Source: CADEED01 sp041395625 (lineage in GTDB: Bacteria > Pseudomonadota > Gammaproteobacteria > Steroidobacterales > Steroidobacteraceae). From it: a stretch of 64,000 nt of DNA. Position numbers and translations under genes: made by a program. Below the pieces are notes generated by a model, which worked only from the letters and a program-made list of their open reading frames with translations, made no database searches and had not been told where the DNA came from. Positions 52,693-62,159 of this stretch are shown here, in pieces (the first letter of the stretch is position 1; each line of letters begins with the position of its first letter). The stretch spans positions 62,001 through 126,000 of the forward strand of contig JAWLAE010000003.1 in assembly GCA_041395625.1 (NCBI GenBank). The letters are read 5' to 3'.

Positions 52693-54090
52693 ATGTCGGG
52701 AGCAACCGCCGCACTACGTGCGCTGCCATCCGTTGCCACGGTGGGCGTCACGGGCGCGCGTGGCCGACGCGATCCGCATTTTGCCAACCCCGAGCAGCTG
52801 CTGCAGACCGTAGATCTGCCTGATGCAGTGGTTCTGGCGGCATCGGATGCAGCCACTGAGCAAGACTGGCTGGCCGCGCTTCGCAACGACTCGCGCTTCG
52901 CCCTGCTGCCGCTGTTCGTCGACCGGGCGCTTGAGCATCCTGAGCGCTCACTTGCCGATGGTGCTGCCATGTCCCGCGATGCCATGCATCGCCAGATCGT
53001 CGACATCGCAGAACGCTGCGAAACGCTCGCACGCGATTCGTTGGCAGACCCGGAGTCGCGGCTGCTGGCATTTCTCTTCACCCGCCCCGGCCGGCGCATC
53101 GTGCCGATCCAGGACTGGCGCGTCAAACAACTCTATCACTACCCGCTGCTGGACGCGTTCGACAACAGCATGGCGAGCAGCGTCGACTGGCTGACGACGT
53201 TGACCCGCCGCCGTCTGCTGGAGCCGGTCGCGCTCGTCGACCGGATCAGAGCCTGCCCCGATTGCCAAGGCGCGCACTTCAGCTACATCGATCAGTGCGC
53301 CAACTGCGCCAGCATCGATATCAGCGAGACGATATTCCTGCACTGCTATTGCTGCGGACACGTCGCGACCCAGGACGCTTATCTCGCTGGCGACGGCATG
53401 CGCTGCCCCAAGTGTCAGACGCAGCTGCGGCACATTGGCGTCGACTATGACCGCGCGCTCGAGACGTATCATTGCGGCACCTGCACCACGCGCTTCGCCC
53501 AGCCGGATGTTCGCGCCCGTTGCCTGCACTGCGCCAAGAGCCACACGTCGCTCGATCTGCCGGAGCGACGCATTCACAGCTACCAACTATCGACGAGTGG
53601 CGCGTTGGCCGCGCGCACTGGCAACGTCGGCGATCTGTTCACACTGATAGACGATCTGAACTATGCGCATCTCAGCTACTTCGAGCGTACGCTCGACTGG
53701 CAGCTGGATCTGCGCCGTCGCCACAAAGAGGTGGAATTCGGCGTCGTCTGTATCCGCCTCGCCAACCTGCGGCAGCTGATCGATACGACCTCGCGCGCCC
53801 GCGCAGCACAGATCATCGATGCGTTCGCCCTACGGCTGCGCGAGCTGATCCGCTCGACGGATCTGCTGACGCGCTCGGACGAGCAGCACTGCTGGCTATT
53901 CCTGCCGCAGACGCCCTCGGCAGGGCTTGCGGTGCTGCGCAGCCGGATCGAAGAACTGCCGGCACTCGTGAGCGAGGCGGACGGTTCAACGCTCGAGATA
54001 GCGGTGAGTGCCGTCAGCTCGGACGAAATGGCGGACGGCAAGATGCCCGCCACGTTGCTGATGAGCGAAATGCGGGCGGCGCTGTCATGA
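52693..54090 (+). CDS. Zinc-finger (TackOD1-like) protein with degenerate GGDEF domain
   Basis: A 465-aa soluble protein, first gene of the polysaccharide-type operon. Residues 1-130 resemble a response-regulator-like domain without a clear phospho-acceptor. Residues 190-285 contain four to five CxxC zinc-ribbon pairs (CPDC, CANC, CYCC, CPKC, CGTC, CLHC), matching my memory of TackOD1 output domains. The C-terminal 150 residues align with a GGDEF fold, but the active loop reads TRSDEQHCWLF in place of RxGGDEF, so it should not make c-di-GMP. Probable sensor/receptor controlling the adjacent synthase. Stop and next ATG overlap (ATGA). Confidence 0.78.
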   Translation: MSGATAALRALPSVATVGVTGARGRRDPHFANPEQLLQTVDLPDAVVLAASDAATEQDWLAALRNDSRFALLPLFVDRALEHPERSLADGAAMSRDAMHRQIVDIAERCETLARDSLADPESRLLAFLFTRPGRRIVPIQDWRVKQLYHYPLLDAFDNSMASSVDWLTTLTRRRLLEPVALVDRIRACPDCQGAHFSYIDQCANCASIDISETIFLHCYCCGHVATQDAYLAGDGMRCPKCQTQLRHIGVDYDRALETYHCGTCTTRFAQPDVRARCLHCAKSHTSLDLPERRIHSYQLSTSGALAARTGNVGDLFTLIDDLNYAHLSYFERTLDWQLDLRRRHKEVEFGVVCIRLANLRQLIDTTSRARAAQIIDAFALRLRELIRSTDLLTRSDEQHCWLFLPQTPSAGLAVLRSRIEELPALVSEADGSTLEIAVSAVSSDEMADGKMPATLLMSEMRAALS

Positions 54091-55427
54091 TCGACGCGCA
54101 CGAACTGCAGGTGGGCTGGCTGACGCTGCAGCAGATGTTGCACGACGCATGGCATTCCGAATGGGCGGAGGTGGCGACACGTTTCTTTCCGTTCGTGATG
54201 CTGTTCGAAATGCCAGTGCAGGCCGCCGTGATGCTGGGTGCCTGTCGCTACTGGTGGCGCAATCGGAACCAGCGGCCGACGTCACGGATTGCGCCGCGTG
54301 TCACCTGCATCATCACTTGTTATTCCGAGGGCGATGATGTCAAGCAGACGATCGCCTCGCTGACCGAGCAACTCTACCCGGGACAGATCGACATGCTGGC
54401 GATCGTCGACGGCGCGCATCGCAACAAGGCGACGGCCGACGCCGTGCAATCGATGCGGGCGACGGTCAAGCAGCGTCCCATGCGCTCGCTGGAACTCGTC
54501 GCCAAGACGCAGCGCGGCGGCCGCGTGTCGAGCCTGAACCAAGGTCTGGCACTGGCGCGCGGTGAGATCGTGATGGCGCTCGACGGCGACACGTCTTTCG
54601 ACAATGACATGGTGCGCAACGTCGTGCAGCACTTCGCCGACGCCAATGTCGTGGCAGTCTCCGGCAATCTGCGGGTCCGCAATGCCCGCAAGACTCTGGT
54701 CACGCGCCTGCAGGCGCTCGAGTACATGCTCTCAATTCACCTCAGCCGCACCGGGCTCGACCAGTTCAACGCGGTCAACAATGTGTCCGGCGCATTCGGC
54801 ATCTTTCGCGCTGATTTCCTGCGCAAGATCGGCGGCTGGGACTCCGGCACCGCCGAGGACCTCGATCTCACCCTGCGTATCAAGAAATATTTTGGTCGCT
54901 ATCCGCATCTCAGGATTCGCTTCGAGCCACGCGCCATCGGCCACACCGACGCGCCGACCACGCTGACGCAGTTTCTCAATCAGCGACTGCGCTGGGACGG
55001 CGATCTGTCCTACCTGTACCTGCGCAAGTATCCGGACGCCCTGCGGCCAGGGCTGCTCGGCTGGCCCAACTTCATTGCGTTTCTCTGGACGGGGCTGTTC
55101 TTCCAGCTCGCACTGCCGTTCGTCGTACTCACGTACATGACGCTGGTCTTCTGGCTCTATCCGGCCGGGCATGTCATCGGCGTGCTCGCCTTCGTGTACA
55201 TCTTCTACTGGCTGCTGACGGTCGCCATGTACGTGCAGTACATCGTGCAACTGTCCGAACGCAAACGCTACGACCTCAGCTTCTGGTGGTTGACGTTCCT
55301 GTTTCCGGCGTTCGCGTTCATCACCCGTGTCTGGAACGCCCTCGCGACACTCTCCGAGATGTTCACGCGCTCACACCTCGACTCCTCGATGGCGCCCTGG
55401 TGGGTACTGAAACGGACGAAGTTCTGA
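54087..55427 (+). CDS. Family 2 processive glycosyltransferase (BcsA/Alg8-like)
   Basis: A 446-aa membrane GT2 that would polymerise a polysaccharide. One N-terminal helix (about 32-52), the catalytic domain with IVDG (D108), the DxD motif DGDTSFD (D166, D168), TAEDLDLTLR (258-259) and QRLRW (299-303), then two to four C-terminal helices. These four motifs define processive beta-glycan synthases such as BcsA, Alg8, HasA and PgaC. No PilZ domain is attached. The product sugar cannot be deduced. Translation is coupled to the zinc-finger gene and the channel gene follows after one base. Confidence 0.9.
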   Translation: MIDAHELQVGWLTLQQMLHDAWHSEWAEVATRFFPFVMLFEMPVQAAVMLGACRYWWRNRNQRPTSRIAPRVTCIITCYSEGDDVKQTIASLTEQLYPGQIDMLAIVDGAHRNKATADAVQSMRATVKQRPMRSLELVAKTQRGGRVSSLNQGLALARGEIVMALDGDTSFDNDMVRNVVQHFADANVVAVSGNLRVRNARKTLVTRLQALEYMLSIHLSRTGLDQFNAVNNVSGAFGIFRADFLRKIGGWDSGTAEDLDLTLRIKKYFGRYPHLRIRFEPRAIGHTDAPTTLTQFLNQRLRWDGDLSYLYLRKYPDALRPGLLGWPNFIAFLWTGLFFQLALPFVVLTYMTLVFWLYPAGHVIGVLAFVYIFYWLLTVAMYVQYIVQLSERKRYDLSFWWLTFLFPAFAFITRVWNALATLSEMFTRSHLDSSMAPWWVLKRTKF

Positions 55428-55428
55428 C

Positions 55429-56766
55429 ATGCGTAAGCCTTGCCATTTACTCGTCATAGCGCTATCCATGGCACTGCCTGCTGCCGGTGCCGATGCATTG
55501 GCGCCGGCGGGCACGGCGCCGCAATCGCTCGCACAGTTCGAGCAGGCGTTGCGCGCATCCTCGTGGTTTGCCACTGGCGCGGCCGAGCGAGTCGCGTTCG
55601 ATGTGCCGCTGGCGAGTCCGGCGGCAGCACGCGGCCTGCTCGCTGGTGCCAGCGTGTTCTCGAGCAGCGCCTTTTCGAGCGTCGACGAAGTCATCGATGT
55701 GGGGCGCCGCCGCTCCTACCAGCAGTTCTCGTTGGCCGGCGGGGTGCGCATCCCGTTGTTAGGTAGTCGGCTACGCTACAACGATGAGCTCGCCGATCAG
55801 GAGCTTGCTCAGTTGGCCGATGCGGCCGAGCTCGAATCGCAGCAGCGCGAGTTGGTCACGCGATTGCGACGCGCCTACATCGAACTCTGGTCGGCACGAG
55901 TGCGCCGCGAGCTGGCCGCCCGCTATCAGGGTACTGCGACCGCAATGGGGTCGATCCTGCAACAGCGCACGGCCGCTGCATTGCTGCTGGAATCCGATCG
56001 CCTGGAGTTCATGAGTGGCTTTGCCCGTGCGGCACTGGAACGGTCACGCGCCGAGGCGGACGAACAGAATGCAGCGGCGGAGCTGGCGATCCTGACCGAG
56101 TCACAGGTGGGTGCCATCACCCCGCCGGTCATCGAATTCGGCTGTACGCTGCCGAGCCGCAGCTCGGACGATGTCGATTCGATCCTGGACCGCCATCCCG
56201 AACTCGTGCTCCTGCGTACCCGCGCCGAACACTACGCACGGCTTGCAGACGCCACCGGCGTACGAGCGGTGCAATCGGATCTGCGCGTGGGTATCAGCAG
56301 CTCCTACGAGCCCACGAGCGGCGATGCCGGTCAGGCGGCGTTCGTGAGTCTGTCGTTCGACTACGCTTTCGGCGCTGCCAAAGTCGAGCGTAGCACGGCG
56401 CGACTGCGCGTCAGACGCGCCGCGAGCGCCTACCGCCTGCGGCGTGCGCAACTGTCCGGTGAACTCACGCGCCTGCTGGAGTTCGGGCGCACGCTCGACA
56501 ACAGCACCGAGCTTGCCAGGCTCGGCGCCGAAGCGAGTGCCGTGCGGCTGCACGAGCGAACGCTGCGCGCAGCACGTCTCGCGGGCGATGTGATCGAGCA
56601 ACTGCAGCAGGCGCGCTATGCAAACTACCGGGCGACACTGGCGGAACATCAGGCGACACGCGAAGCAATCGATTGGCAGATATCGGTCGCCGCCTTCCTG
56701 CCAGCCGACTGCGATGTGCGTGAAGGCGGTACCTACCTGACCGATGCCCAGGCGGACGGGCCATGA
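55429..56766 (+). CDS. TolC-like outer-membrane export channel of the polysaccharide-type operon
   Basis: A 445-aa exported protein, signal peptide MRKPCHLLVIALSMALPAAG. The remainder consists of long amphipathic helices with repeated Arg/Glu/Ala heptads, e.g. ELVTRLRRAYIELWSARVRRELA and a second half with the AAFVSLSFDYAFGAAKVERS strand break, like OEP/TolC-family proteins. It is divergent from the pump channel at 2887. Position between a synthase and an HlyD-type adaptor argues for polymer export. Stop and next ATG overlap (ATGA). Confidence 0.78.
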   Translation: MRKPCHLLVIALSMALPAAGADALAPAGTAPQSLAQFEQALRASSWFATGAAERVAFDVPLASPAAARGLLAGASVFSSSAFSSVDEVIDVGRRRSYQQFSLAGGVRIPLLGSRLRYNDELADQELAQLADAAELESQQRELVTRLRRAYIELWSARVRRELAARYQGTATAMGSILQQRTAAALLLESDRLEFMSGFARAALERSRAEADEQNAAAELAILTESQVGAITPPVIEFGCTLPSRSSDDVDSILDRHPELVLLRTRAEHYARLADATGVRAVQSDLRVGISSSYEPTSGDAGQAAFVSLSFDYAFGAAKVERSTARLRVRRAASAYRLRRAQLSGELTRLLEFGRTLDNSTELARLGAEASAVRLHERTLRAARLAGDVIEQLQQARYANYRATLAEHQATREAIDWQISVAAFLPADCDVREGGTYLTDAQADGP

Positions 56767-57803
56767 AAATCGAGTTTTCGCGCACCGCGCGCGCCACACC
56801 TGAAACGATCGGCGGCCTGAAAGTGCCCTACGCGCCAGCCAAGCGCGAGTCGCCCAGGTGGCGCTGGTATTTGATCATCGCGGCAGTTGCGAGCCCCGCG
56901 CTGCTGCTCGCGCTCGGGTTGCTGGGCGGCTTCATCACCCGCAGCGCCGAAGGGTCCGTGATGCTCGATCAGCTGGAAGTGCGCGCCATCGCGTCCGGAC
57001 GAGTCGATGCGGTTGCGATCGAGGTCGGGATGGATATCGAAGCCGATGCATCACTGGTAACTACTCGATCGAGCAGTGAACCGCGGCTGGCGCTGGCCGT
57101 CGCCACAGGTTCACAATCCGCCACGGCGACCTTGCGCGAGGAACTGGCACTCAGGGACAGAATGCTGCGGCTGGCGCGCGAGCGCCGCGACTCGCTCGCC
57201 CGGTTGGTAAGCGACGGCGCAGCCACGCGCGCAGAACTGCGCGAGGCCGAGTACGCGCTCGACAATGCCGCCGCCGCCGAGCTGCAGGTACGCCGCAGCA
57301 TCACGGAACTCACCCGACCCGCCGCCGGCACCGCCGCACGAGCGCGCAACACAGCGCTCGACGCAACCATCAACCGCGCACCCTTCGCCGGCAAAGTGCT
57401 GGACGTCTTCGTCTCGCAGGGCGAGATCGTGCGCGCAGGCGATCCGCTGGCGCTGATCGGGCGCAGTACCAGCCCCAAAGTCGTGGCTTATGTTCCGCCG
57501 GATTTTGCGACCAGGATAGAGTCCGGCACGCCGGCTACGATCTTCTTCGCCGACGGCACACAGGCACTGGCCAGCGTCACGGAGCCGGCGCGAATCACCC
57601 GGCGGATGCCGGCAGATCTGGTCGACAGCTTTGGAATGCGACCGATGATGGTGGTACTAAAGCTGGCCACCGACAGCCCGTGGCCGAAAACGCAGGCTAT
57701 CCATGGCATGCCCGTTCGCATCCGCTTTCACTATCAGTGGGAGCGCAGCGGATTGGGCGGCGTGCTGAGCAACGCGCTCGACTCGCTGGTCGGCGATCCC
57801 TGA
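56763..57803 (+). CDS. HlyD/Alg44-like periplasmic adaptor
   Basis: A 346-aa membrane-fusion-type protein. Cytoplasmic N-terminus of about 35 residues, one helix (residues 36-60), a biotinyl-lipoyl half (RAIASGRVDAVAIEVGMDIEADA), a coiled-coil hairpin (about 120-190), the other lipoyl half (INRAPFAGKVLDVFVSQGEIVRAGDPLALIG) and a beta-barrel domain. Compared with Alg44 it lacks the N-terminal c-di-GMP-binding PilZ domain. Last of four coupled genes. Confidence 0.85.
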   Translation: MKIEFSRTARATPETIGGLKVPYAPAKRESPRWRWYLIIAAVASPALLLALGLLGGFITRSAEGSVMLDQLEVRAIASGRVDAVAIEVGMDIEADASLVTTRSSSEPRLALAVATGSQSATATLREELALRDRMLRLARERRDSLARLVSDGAATRAELREAEYALDNAAAAELQVRRSITELTRPAAGTAARARNTALDATINRAPFAGKVLDVFVSQGEIVRAGDPLALIGRSTSPKVVAYVPPDFATRIESGTPATIFFADGTQALASVTEPARITRRMPADLVDSFGMRPMMVVLKLATDSPWPKTQAIHGMPVRIRFHYQWERSGLGGVLSNALDSLVGDP

Positions 57804-57893
57804 ACGGCTAGCGAGCGCAACCGGCGGCGCCGCCTTTCACGGCGAGCTGCGCGGGACTACACTCTGGCCACCCGCTAGTTCCTTAGGATTGCC

Positions 57894-58412
57894 ATGCCCC
57901 TCTCGCTGTTCGATGCAACGATTCCCTCGTATCTGCAGATTCTCGGTGCTGTCAACCGCTTGATTGGCAAGGCTGAAGCCTATTGCGCGGACAAGGGCTT
58001 GCAACCCGCCGATCTCATCCAGGCCCGGCTCGCGGATGACATGCTGCCGTTCGGCTATCAGATAAAATCGACCGCCGCGCACTCCTTCGGTGCGATTGTC
58101 GGCCTTCGCAAGGGCGTGTTTTCGCCCGACCGGACGCCATGGCCCGACAATTTCGCCGGGCTCAAGCAACTAACCACTGACGCGATCGCAGGGCTCGAAG
58201 CACTGGACGCTGCGGAGCTCGAGAATTTTATCGGCCGTGACATGCGTTTCGAATTCGGCGAAATGCGGCTCGATTTCACCGCCGAGAATTTCCTTTTATC
58301 TTTCTCGCAGCCCAATTTCTATTTTCACGCGACGACCGCCTACGACATCCTTCGCTGGAAAGGCATGCCGATCGGCAAACGCGATTACACCGGCCGCGTC
58401 CGCGTCAAGTAG
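57894..58412 (+). CDS. DUF1993-family protein
   Basis: A 172-aa cytoplasmic protein of DUF1993 (DinB-like helical bundle): MPLSLFDATIPSYLQILGAV, ADDMLPFGYQIKSTAAHSFG, the FYFHATTAYDILRWKGMPIGK C-terminus. Such proteins are small four-helix bundles of unknown function. Single gene with a 90-bp gap on the left. Confidence 0.85.
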   Translation: MPLSLFDATIPSYLQILGAVNRLIGKAEAYCADKGLQPADLIQARLADDMLPFGYQIKSTAAHSFGAIVGLRKGVFSPDRTPWPDNFAGLKQLTTDAIAGLEALDAAELENFIGRDMRFEFGEMRLDFTAENFLLSFSQPNFYFHATTAYDILRWKGMPIGKRDYTGRVRVK

Positions 58413-58467
58413 GCACACGTGACCTCGCATCGCGATACCCGCTGACCGGGCGCCGTCGTCAGGATCC

Positions 58468-59154
58468 GTGCATCGTCGGAACGAACGGGGCGCCAAACTG
58501 TTCGACAGCCTGCGCCATGCGCCCGAGGTCGATGCAGAGCTGTTCGTCGTGGAGGGAGACTCGGCGGCAGAAGCAGTATGCGCGGTGCGCAACGTCGGCT
58601 TTCAGGCCGTCCTGCCGATACAGGGCAAGCCGACGAACGCGCTGCGAGCATCGCGCCGACGAATCCTCGCCAATCCGTGGTTGGCTGCCTTCACCGCCGC
58701 GCTCGGCAACGCCGCAGGCACTGCGCTGCCACTCGGCGAATTGCGTTATCGGCGCTTGCTGCTGTTGCTGGATCCGGATGCGGACGGTATCCACACCGGC
58801 GCGCTACTGCAGATTTTTCTGCACCAGTTCATGCGGCCACTTTTCGAGCGGCGCCAAGTCGAGATCGTCCATGCCCCCTGGGGCGAGATCCGCGCGGTCG
58901 ACGTCGAACCATTGCTGGCGTTTCATGAAGCCGAGTTTCAACGCCTGTGCAGGGAGCAGCGCAGCACGACGCCGACGCGCTTGGAGTGCATCCGGCATCG
59001 CGGCGTCGGCACGATCACGCCGACCGTTCTCGAGCGGACCTGCATCAACCCGACGACCCGGCGCACGCATGTCCTGACGACCGCAGACGTCGAAGCCGCC
59101 ATCGCGGTGTTCGGCGGCGAGGCACGCCGGAGCAGTCCGGCGATGCAACGCTGA
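58468..59154 (+). CDS. Stand-alone GyrB/ParE-like TOPRIM protein
   Basis: A 228-aa protein whose first 130 residues align with the TOPRIM region of type II topoisomerase B subunits: AELFVVEGDSAAEAV, FQAVLPIQGKPTNALRAS, RYRRLLLLLDPDADGIH and LLQIFLHQFMRP. Acidic catalytic residues are kept (E29; D102, D104, D106). The ATPase and transducer domains that precede TOPRIM in GyrB are absent, and the C-terminal part (residues 140-228) is not GyrB-like to my eye. No gyrA-like gene nearby. Start is GTG with AGGA only three bases away, so a different start is possible. Could be a decayed paralogue or a separate nuclease/topoisomerase-like protein. Confidence 0.8.
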   Translation: MHRRNERGAKLFDSLRHAPEVDAELFVVEGDSAAEAVCAVRNVGFQAVLPIQGKPTNALRASRRRILANPWLAAFTAALGNAAGTALPLGELRYRRLLLLLDPDADGIHTGALLQIFLHQFMRPLFERRQVEIVHAPWGEIRAVDVEPLLAFHEAEFQRLCREQRSTTPTRLECIRHRGVGTITPTVLERTCINPTTRRTHVLTTADVEAAIAVFGGEARRSSPAMQR

Positions 59155-59242
59155 CCGGACGTTGGTGCCAGCGGGAACTTTCGCTAGCGCAACTACTGCC
59201 GCCGTGGCTTGCTCGGGCATCGCTCGCTGCTGAGGGCTCGCA

Positions 59243-60367
59243 ATGCAATCGATGTTCGTGCGGGAAGCGCTCCTGGGTCGACGGTCGGCTCTGGCTGCGA
59301 TGATCGGTCTCACGGCTGGTGCAGCGCTGGGCGGCGCACCGGGGGCAAGCAATACGGCGGTACCAGCGCCCAAACGCAAGCCGAGCAAGCATTCGCCAGC
59401 ACTCGACTTCGCCAACCCGATCGACAATCTGTACGCCTTCGGCAAGATCTGGTGCGGGTACGATAGACCTGTCATCGGCAGCTTCCATGGGCTGATGTAT
59501 TTGCGCATCCCCGGCAAGCGACTGATACCCGTATTCAATTTCACCGGCACTGGCACACTGCAGGCCGAGTTCGATCCGCAGGGGTTCCTGAAGGTCAAAT
59601 CGCGGGAAGTCGGCCTGTTCACGGACATTCGCACCGGCGAGGTGCTCGAGCACTGGGACAATCCGCTGACCGGTGAGCGTTGCGAGGTCTACCACTTCTA
59701 CAACGATCTGATCGCCGGCACGCTGACGACTGAGGTGCCCCAGTTCAATTACGGCAGCAAGGATGATGCCCCAACCGTCATGAACGACGGCACGGTGTTT
59801 CCCGATGAAAACGGCCGCTATCCGTTTCGATTGCCGTTCACCAAGCTCGGCGACGACCTGCTGCTGTCCTGGGACTATGCCCATGAGCACACCAACCCAG
59901 TAACGCCGGCGGGCTGGCCTACCTATTCCACCGGCAGCAGGATTACGCCGTCGGAGCATTTCATGATGTACGCTTCGCTGGCCGACGTCGAGAACCGGGA
60001 TCTGCCGACTGCACGGATGCGCGCCGGCTTCGCGCGGATGTCGGAATGTTGGCCGTGGATGCGCATGGGCAAACATGAACATCGCGGTCTGACATTGTTC
60101 GGTCGCATGCACTCGCACAAAGGCCTGCCGGGCACAGCCGAGGTGCCGCCGAAGGTGCTCGCGTACATAGAAAAGCATGCGCCCGAGTACCTGACCTTGC
60201 CTGCAAGCTGGGAATCGCCGAGTTCGAATCGGCGCATCGAGACCTGGGGGGCGTTCGCTCAGGACGTGCCGCCAGAGACGCCAGGCTATGACTGGACCGC
60301 CAAGGCAAAGCGACCACCCGGCTTCAAAGGCCCGCCGACAGGCTTGGGACGCCGCGGCTATCTCTGA
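59243..60367 (+). CDS. DUF1838-family protein with twin-arginine signal
   Basis: A 374-aa exported protein. The N-terminus MQSMFVREALLGRRSALAAM contains a twin-arginine motif followed by a hydrophobic stretch ending near GGAPG, suggesting Tat export of a folded protein. The body matches DUF1838: NPIDNLYAFGKIWCGYD, FDPQGFLKVKSREVG, DIRTGEVLEHWDNPLTGE and DDLLLSWDYAHEHTNPV. Members are often in steroid- or lignin-degrading bacteria; enzyme activity not established. An 88-bp gap separates it from the TOPRIM gene. Confidence 0.82.
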   Translation: MQSMFVREALLGRRSALAAMIGLTAGAALGGAPGASNTAVPAPKRKPSKHSPALDFANPIDNLYAFGKIWCGYDRPVIGSFHGLMYLRIPGKRLIPVFNFTGTGTLQAEFDPQGFLKVKSREVGLFTDIRTGEVLEHWDNPLTGERCEVYHFYNDLIAGTLTTEVPQFNYGSKDDAPTVMNDGTVFPDENGRYPFRLPFTKLGDDLLLSWDYAHEHTNPVTPAGWPTYSTGSRITPSEHFMMYASLADVENRDLPTARMRAGFARMSECWPWMRMGKHEHRGLTLFGRMHSHKGLPGTAEVPPKVLAYIEKHAPEYLTLPASWESPSSNRRIETWGAFAQDVPPETPGYDWTAKAKRPPGFKGPPTGLGRRGYL

Positions 60368-60507
60368 GGCACGCTGAACCGTGAACTACTACACATTTCT
60401 GGCAAGCAGGCTCAGCGCGGCGGGACCTTAGGGTCGGTCCACCTTTAGGCGTACTGCATTCGGCCGTTAACCGGTCGTTGGTGTACTACCTCTGCTTGGT
60501 GGCCGGG

Positions 60508-62022
60508 ATGCTTGACGAGTTGAAGAAGAAACTACGGCTGGGCGTGAACCTTCCCAGTCCGCCAGCCATCGCGCAGAACATCATTGCGCTGACCAGCAGT
60601 CCGGATGTGGATATCGCACAGATCGCGGTGGCAATCAGCAAAGACCCGGGCCTCACCGCGAAGATCCTGCGAGTCGCCAACTCGTCCATGTATTCGAGAG
60701 GGCGTACGAGTCATAACCTGCGTCAGGCCTTGCAGCTGCTCGGCCTCCGGGCGACCACCACGCTCGCGCTCAGCTTCTCGCTCATCGGCACCTACAATGG
60801 CGGCAAGGGGACGGGTGTTGACTACCCCGGCTTTTGGCGGCGCGCGATCCTCGCAGCAGCAGCCGCACGGTTGTTAGCCAATCGCGCCGCGCACGTTGGA
60901 GTCGATGAAGTATTCCTCGGTGCCCTGCTGCAGGACCTGGCAGTGCTGGCGATCGATCGGGTGCAGCCGGATTTCTATGCGACCCTGCCGGTTCCGGCGA
61001 GCCACACGCAATTGCTGCAATACGAATGTCAGGCGCTGGGTGTTGATCATGCGCACCTCACCGCATGGCTCCTGCGGCACTGGAAGCTCCCCGAGGCACT
61101 GTGCGCCGCGGTCGAGGCCAGTCATGACCCGACGATGCTGGCGCCAGAATCCCCACACGGTGCAGCAGCACGCTGTATCGCACTCGGGAGCGAGTGCGCG
61201 GAGGCATTGCTGGCTGGCGAGCGACAGACGGATTGGCCGCAACTGGCGGGACACACCCGCGAGTGGCTGAACCTCGGCCCTGAGACGCTCGCGGAGGTGA
61301 TGTCCGCCTTGGTGGCCGAAATCCCGGAGACGGAAATCCTGTTCGACACCACATTGCTGGAACCACACAGTGCGCAAGCGATAGTGGAACAGGCGCAGGA
61401 ACTGCTGACGCTGCGCAACCTGCAGGCACTCGAGCAGATCACGACACTCGAAGCATCTTCGGAACAGCTGGCTTCGCGGATGACAATGCTGGAAGACAAG
61501 CACCGCCGCGATCCGTTGACCGGCGTGTTCCACCGCGGCCATCTGGATGAGGTTTTGGAGAAGGAGTTTCGCGCGGCGACGGACGGCGGTTGGCCGTTGA
61601 GCGTCGTGTTCATCGATCTGGATCGTTTCAAGCTCGTCAACGACACCTATGGCCATCCAGTCGGTGATGTCGTGCTGGTGGCCACCGCGAAACTGTTGGT
61701 CGATCTGGTGCGCGACACCGATCTGGTAGCGCGCTATGGCGGCGAAGAGTTCGTCATTCTGTTTCCGGGCTTGGACGCGGGGCCCGCGGCATTCGTGTGT
61801 GAGCGAATCCTGACGCGCCTGCGAGAGGCGCGCCACTCGGTGGCGGGAAGACTCATTCAGTCCACCGCATCGTTGGGGCTCGCTACGCACACGGTGTGCA
61901 CGCCTTTCTCCAGCGTCGCACAATTGGTCGAGGCGGCGGACCGCTCGGTGTATGCCGCCAAGAGGGCCGGACGGGATCGCCTGGTTCGGTATGAGCCCGC
62001 AGCGCTGGCTCGAACAGCGTAG
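60508..62022 (+). CDS. HDOD-GGDEF signalling protein
   Basis: A 504-aa cytoplasmic protein. HDOD domain (about 10-210): LPSPPAIAQNIIALTSSPD, SKDPGLTAKILRVANSSMYSR and a LGALLQDLAVLAID-type segment. Helical linker (about 270-330), then a GGDEF domain: RDPLTGVFHRGHLDEVLE, VVFIDLDRFKLVNDTYGHPVGD and RYGGEEFVILFP (GGEEF, catalytically competent) near residue 411. It should make c-di-GMP, with HDOD as sensory partner. ATG at 60508 chosen; a TTG 30 bases upstream is also in frame but lacks a ribosome site. Confidence 0.88.
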   Translation: MLDELKKKLRLGVNLPSPPAIAQNIIALTSSPDVDIAQIAVAISKDPGLTAKILRVANSSMYSRGRTSHNLRQALQLLGLRATTTLALSFSLIGTYNGGKGTGVDYPGFWRRAILAAAAARLLANRAAHVGVDEVFLGALLQDLAVLAIDRVQPDFYATLPVPASHTQLLQYECQALGVDHAHLTAWLLRHWKLPEALCAAVEASHDPTMLAPESPHGAAARCIALGSECAEALLAGERQTDWPQLAGHTREWLNLGPETLAEVMSALVAEIPETEILFDTTLLEPHSAQAIVEQAQELLTLRNLQALEQITTLEASSEQLASRMTMLEDKHRRDPLTGVFHRGHLDEVLEKEFRAATDGGWPLSVVFIDLDRFKLVNDTYGHPVGDVVLVATAKLLVDLVRDTDLVARYGGEEFVILFPGLDAGPAAFVCERILTRLREARHSVAGRLIQSTASLGLATHTVCTPFSSVAQLVEAADRSVYAAKRAGRDRLVRYEPAALARTA

Positions 62023-62029
62023 GGGCGAA

Positions 62030-62105
62030 TGGTGGCCAGGGACGGAATCGAACCATCGACACGCGGATTTTCAATCCGCTGCTCTACCAACTGAGCTACC
62101 TGGCC
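62030..62105 (-). tRNA. tRNA-Phe (anticodon GAA)
   Basis: On the minus strand the cloverleaf is complete: acceptor stem GGCCAGG paired to CCTGGCC, D arm with GCTC...GAGC, anticodon stem-loop GCGGATTGAAAATCCGC (anticodon GAA), T arm with GGTTCGATTCC, and an encoded 3' CCA at 62030-62032. It matches the E. coli tRNA-Phe closely. Located 7 bp after the HDOD-GGDEF gene, on the opposite strand. Confidence 0.96.
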
Positions 62106-62128
62106 ATCTGGGAGCTGCTGAAGGGGGC

Positions 62129-62159
62129 GTATTACGCCGCGCCTGCCTGCTATCGTCAA
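62129..62159 (-). promoter_or_regulatory. Candidate promoter of tRNA-Phe
   Basis: On the minus strand TTGACG (62154-62159, 5 of 6) is followed 17-19 bp later by an AT-rich stretch with TAATAC (62129-62134). The bases after it (GCCCCC) form a GC-rich discriminator, as in stringently controlled stable-RNA promoters. A start near 62122 would give a short leader. Confidence 0.45.
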
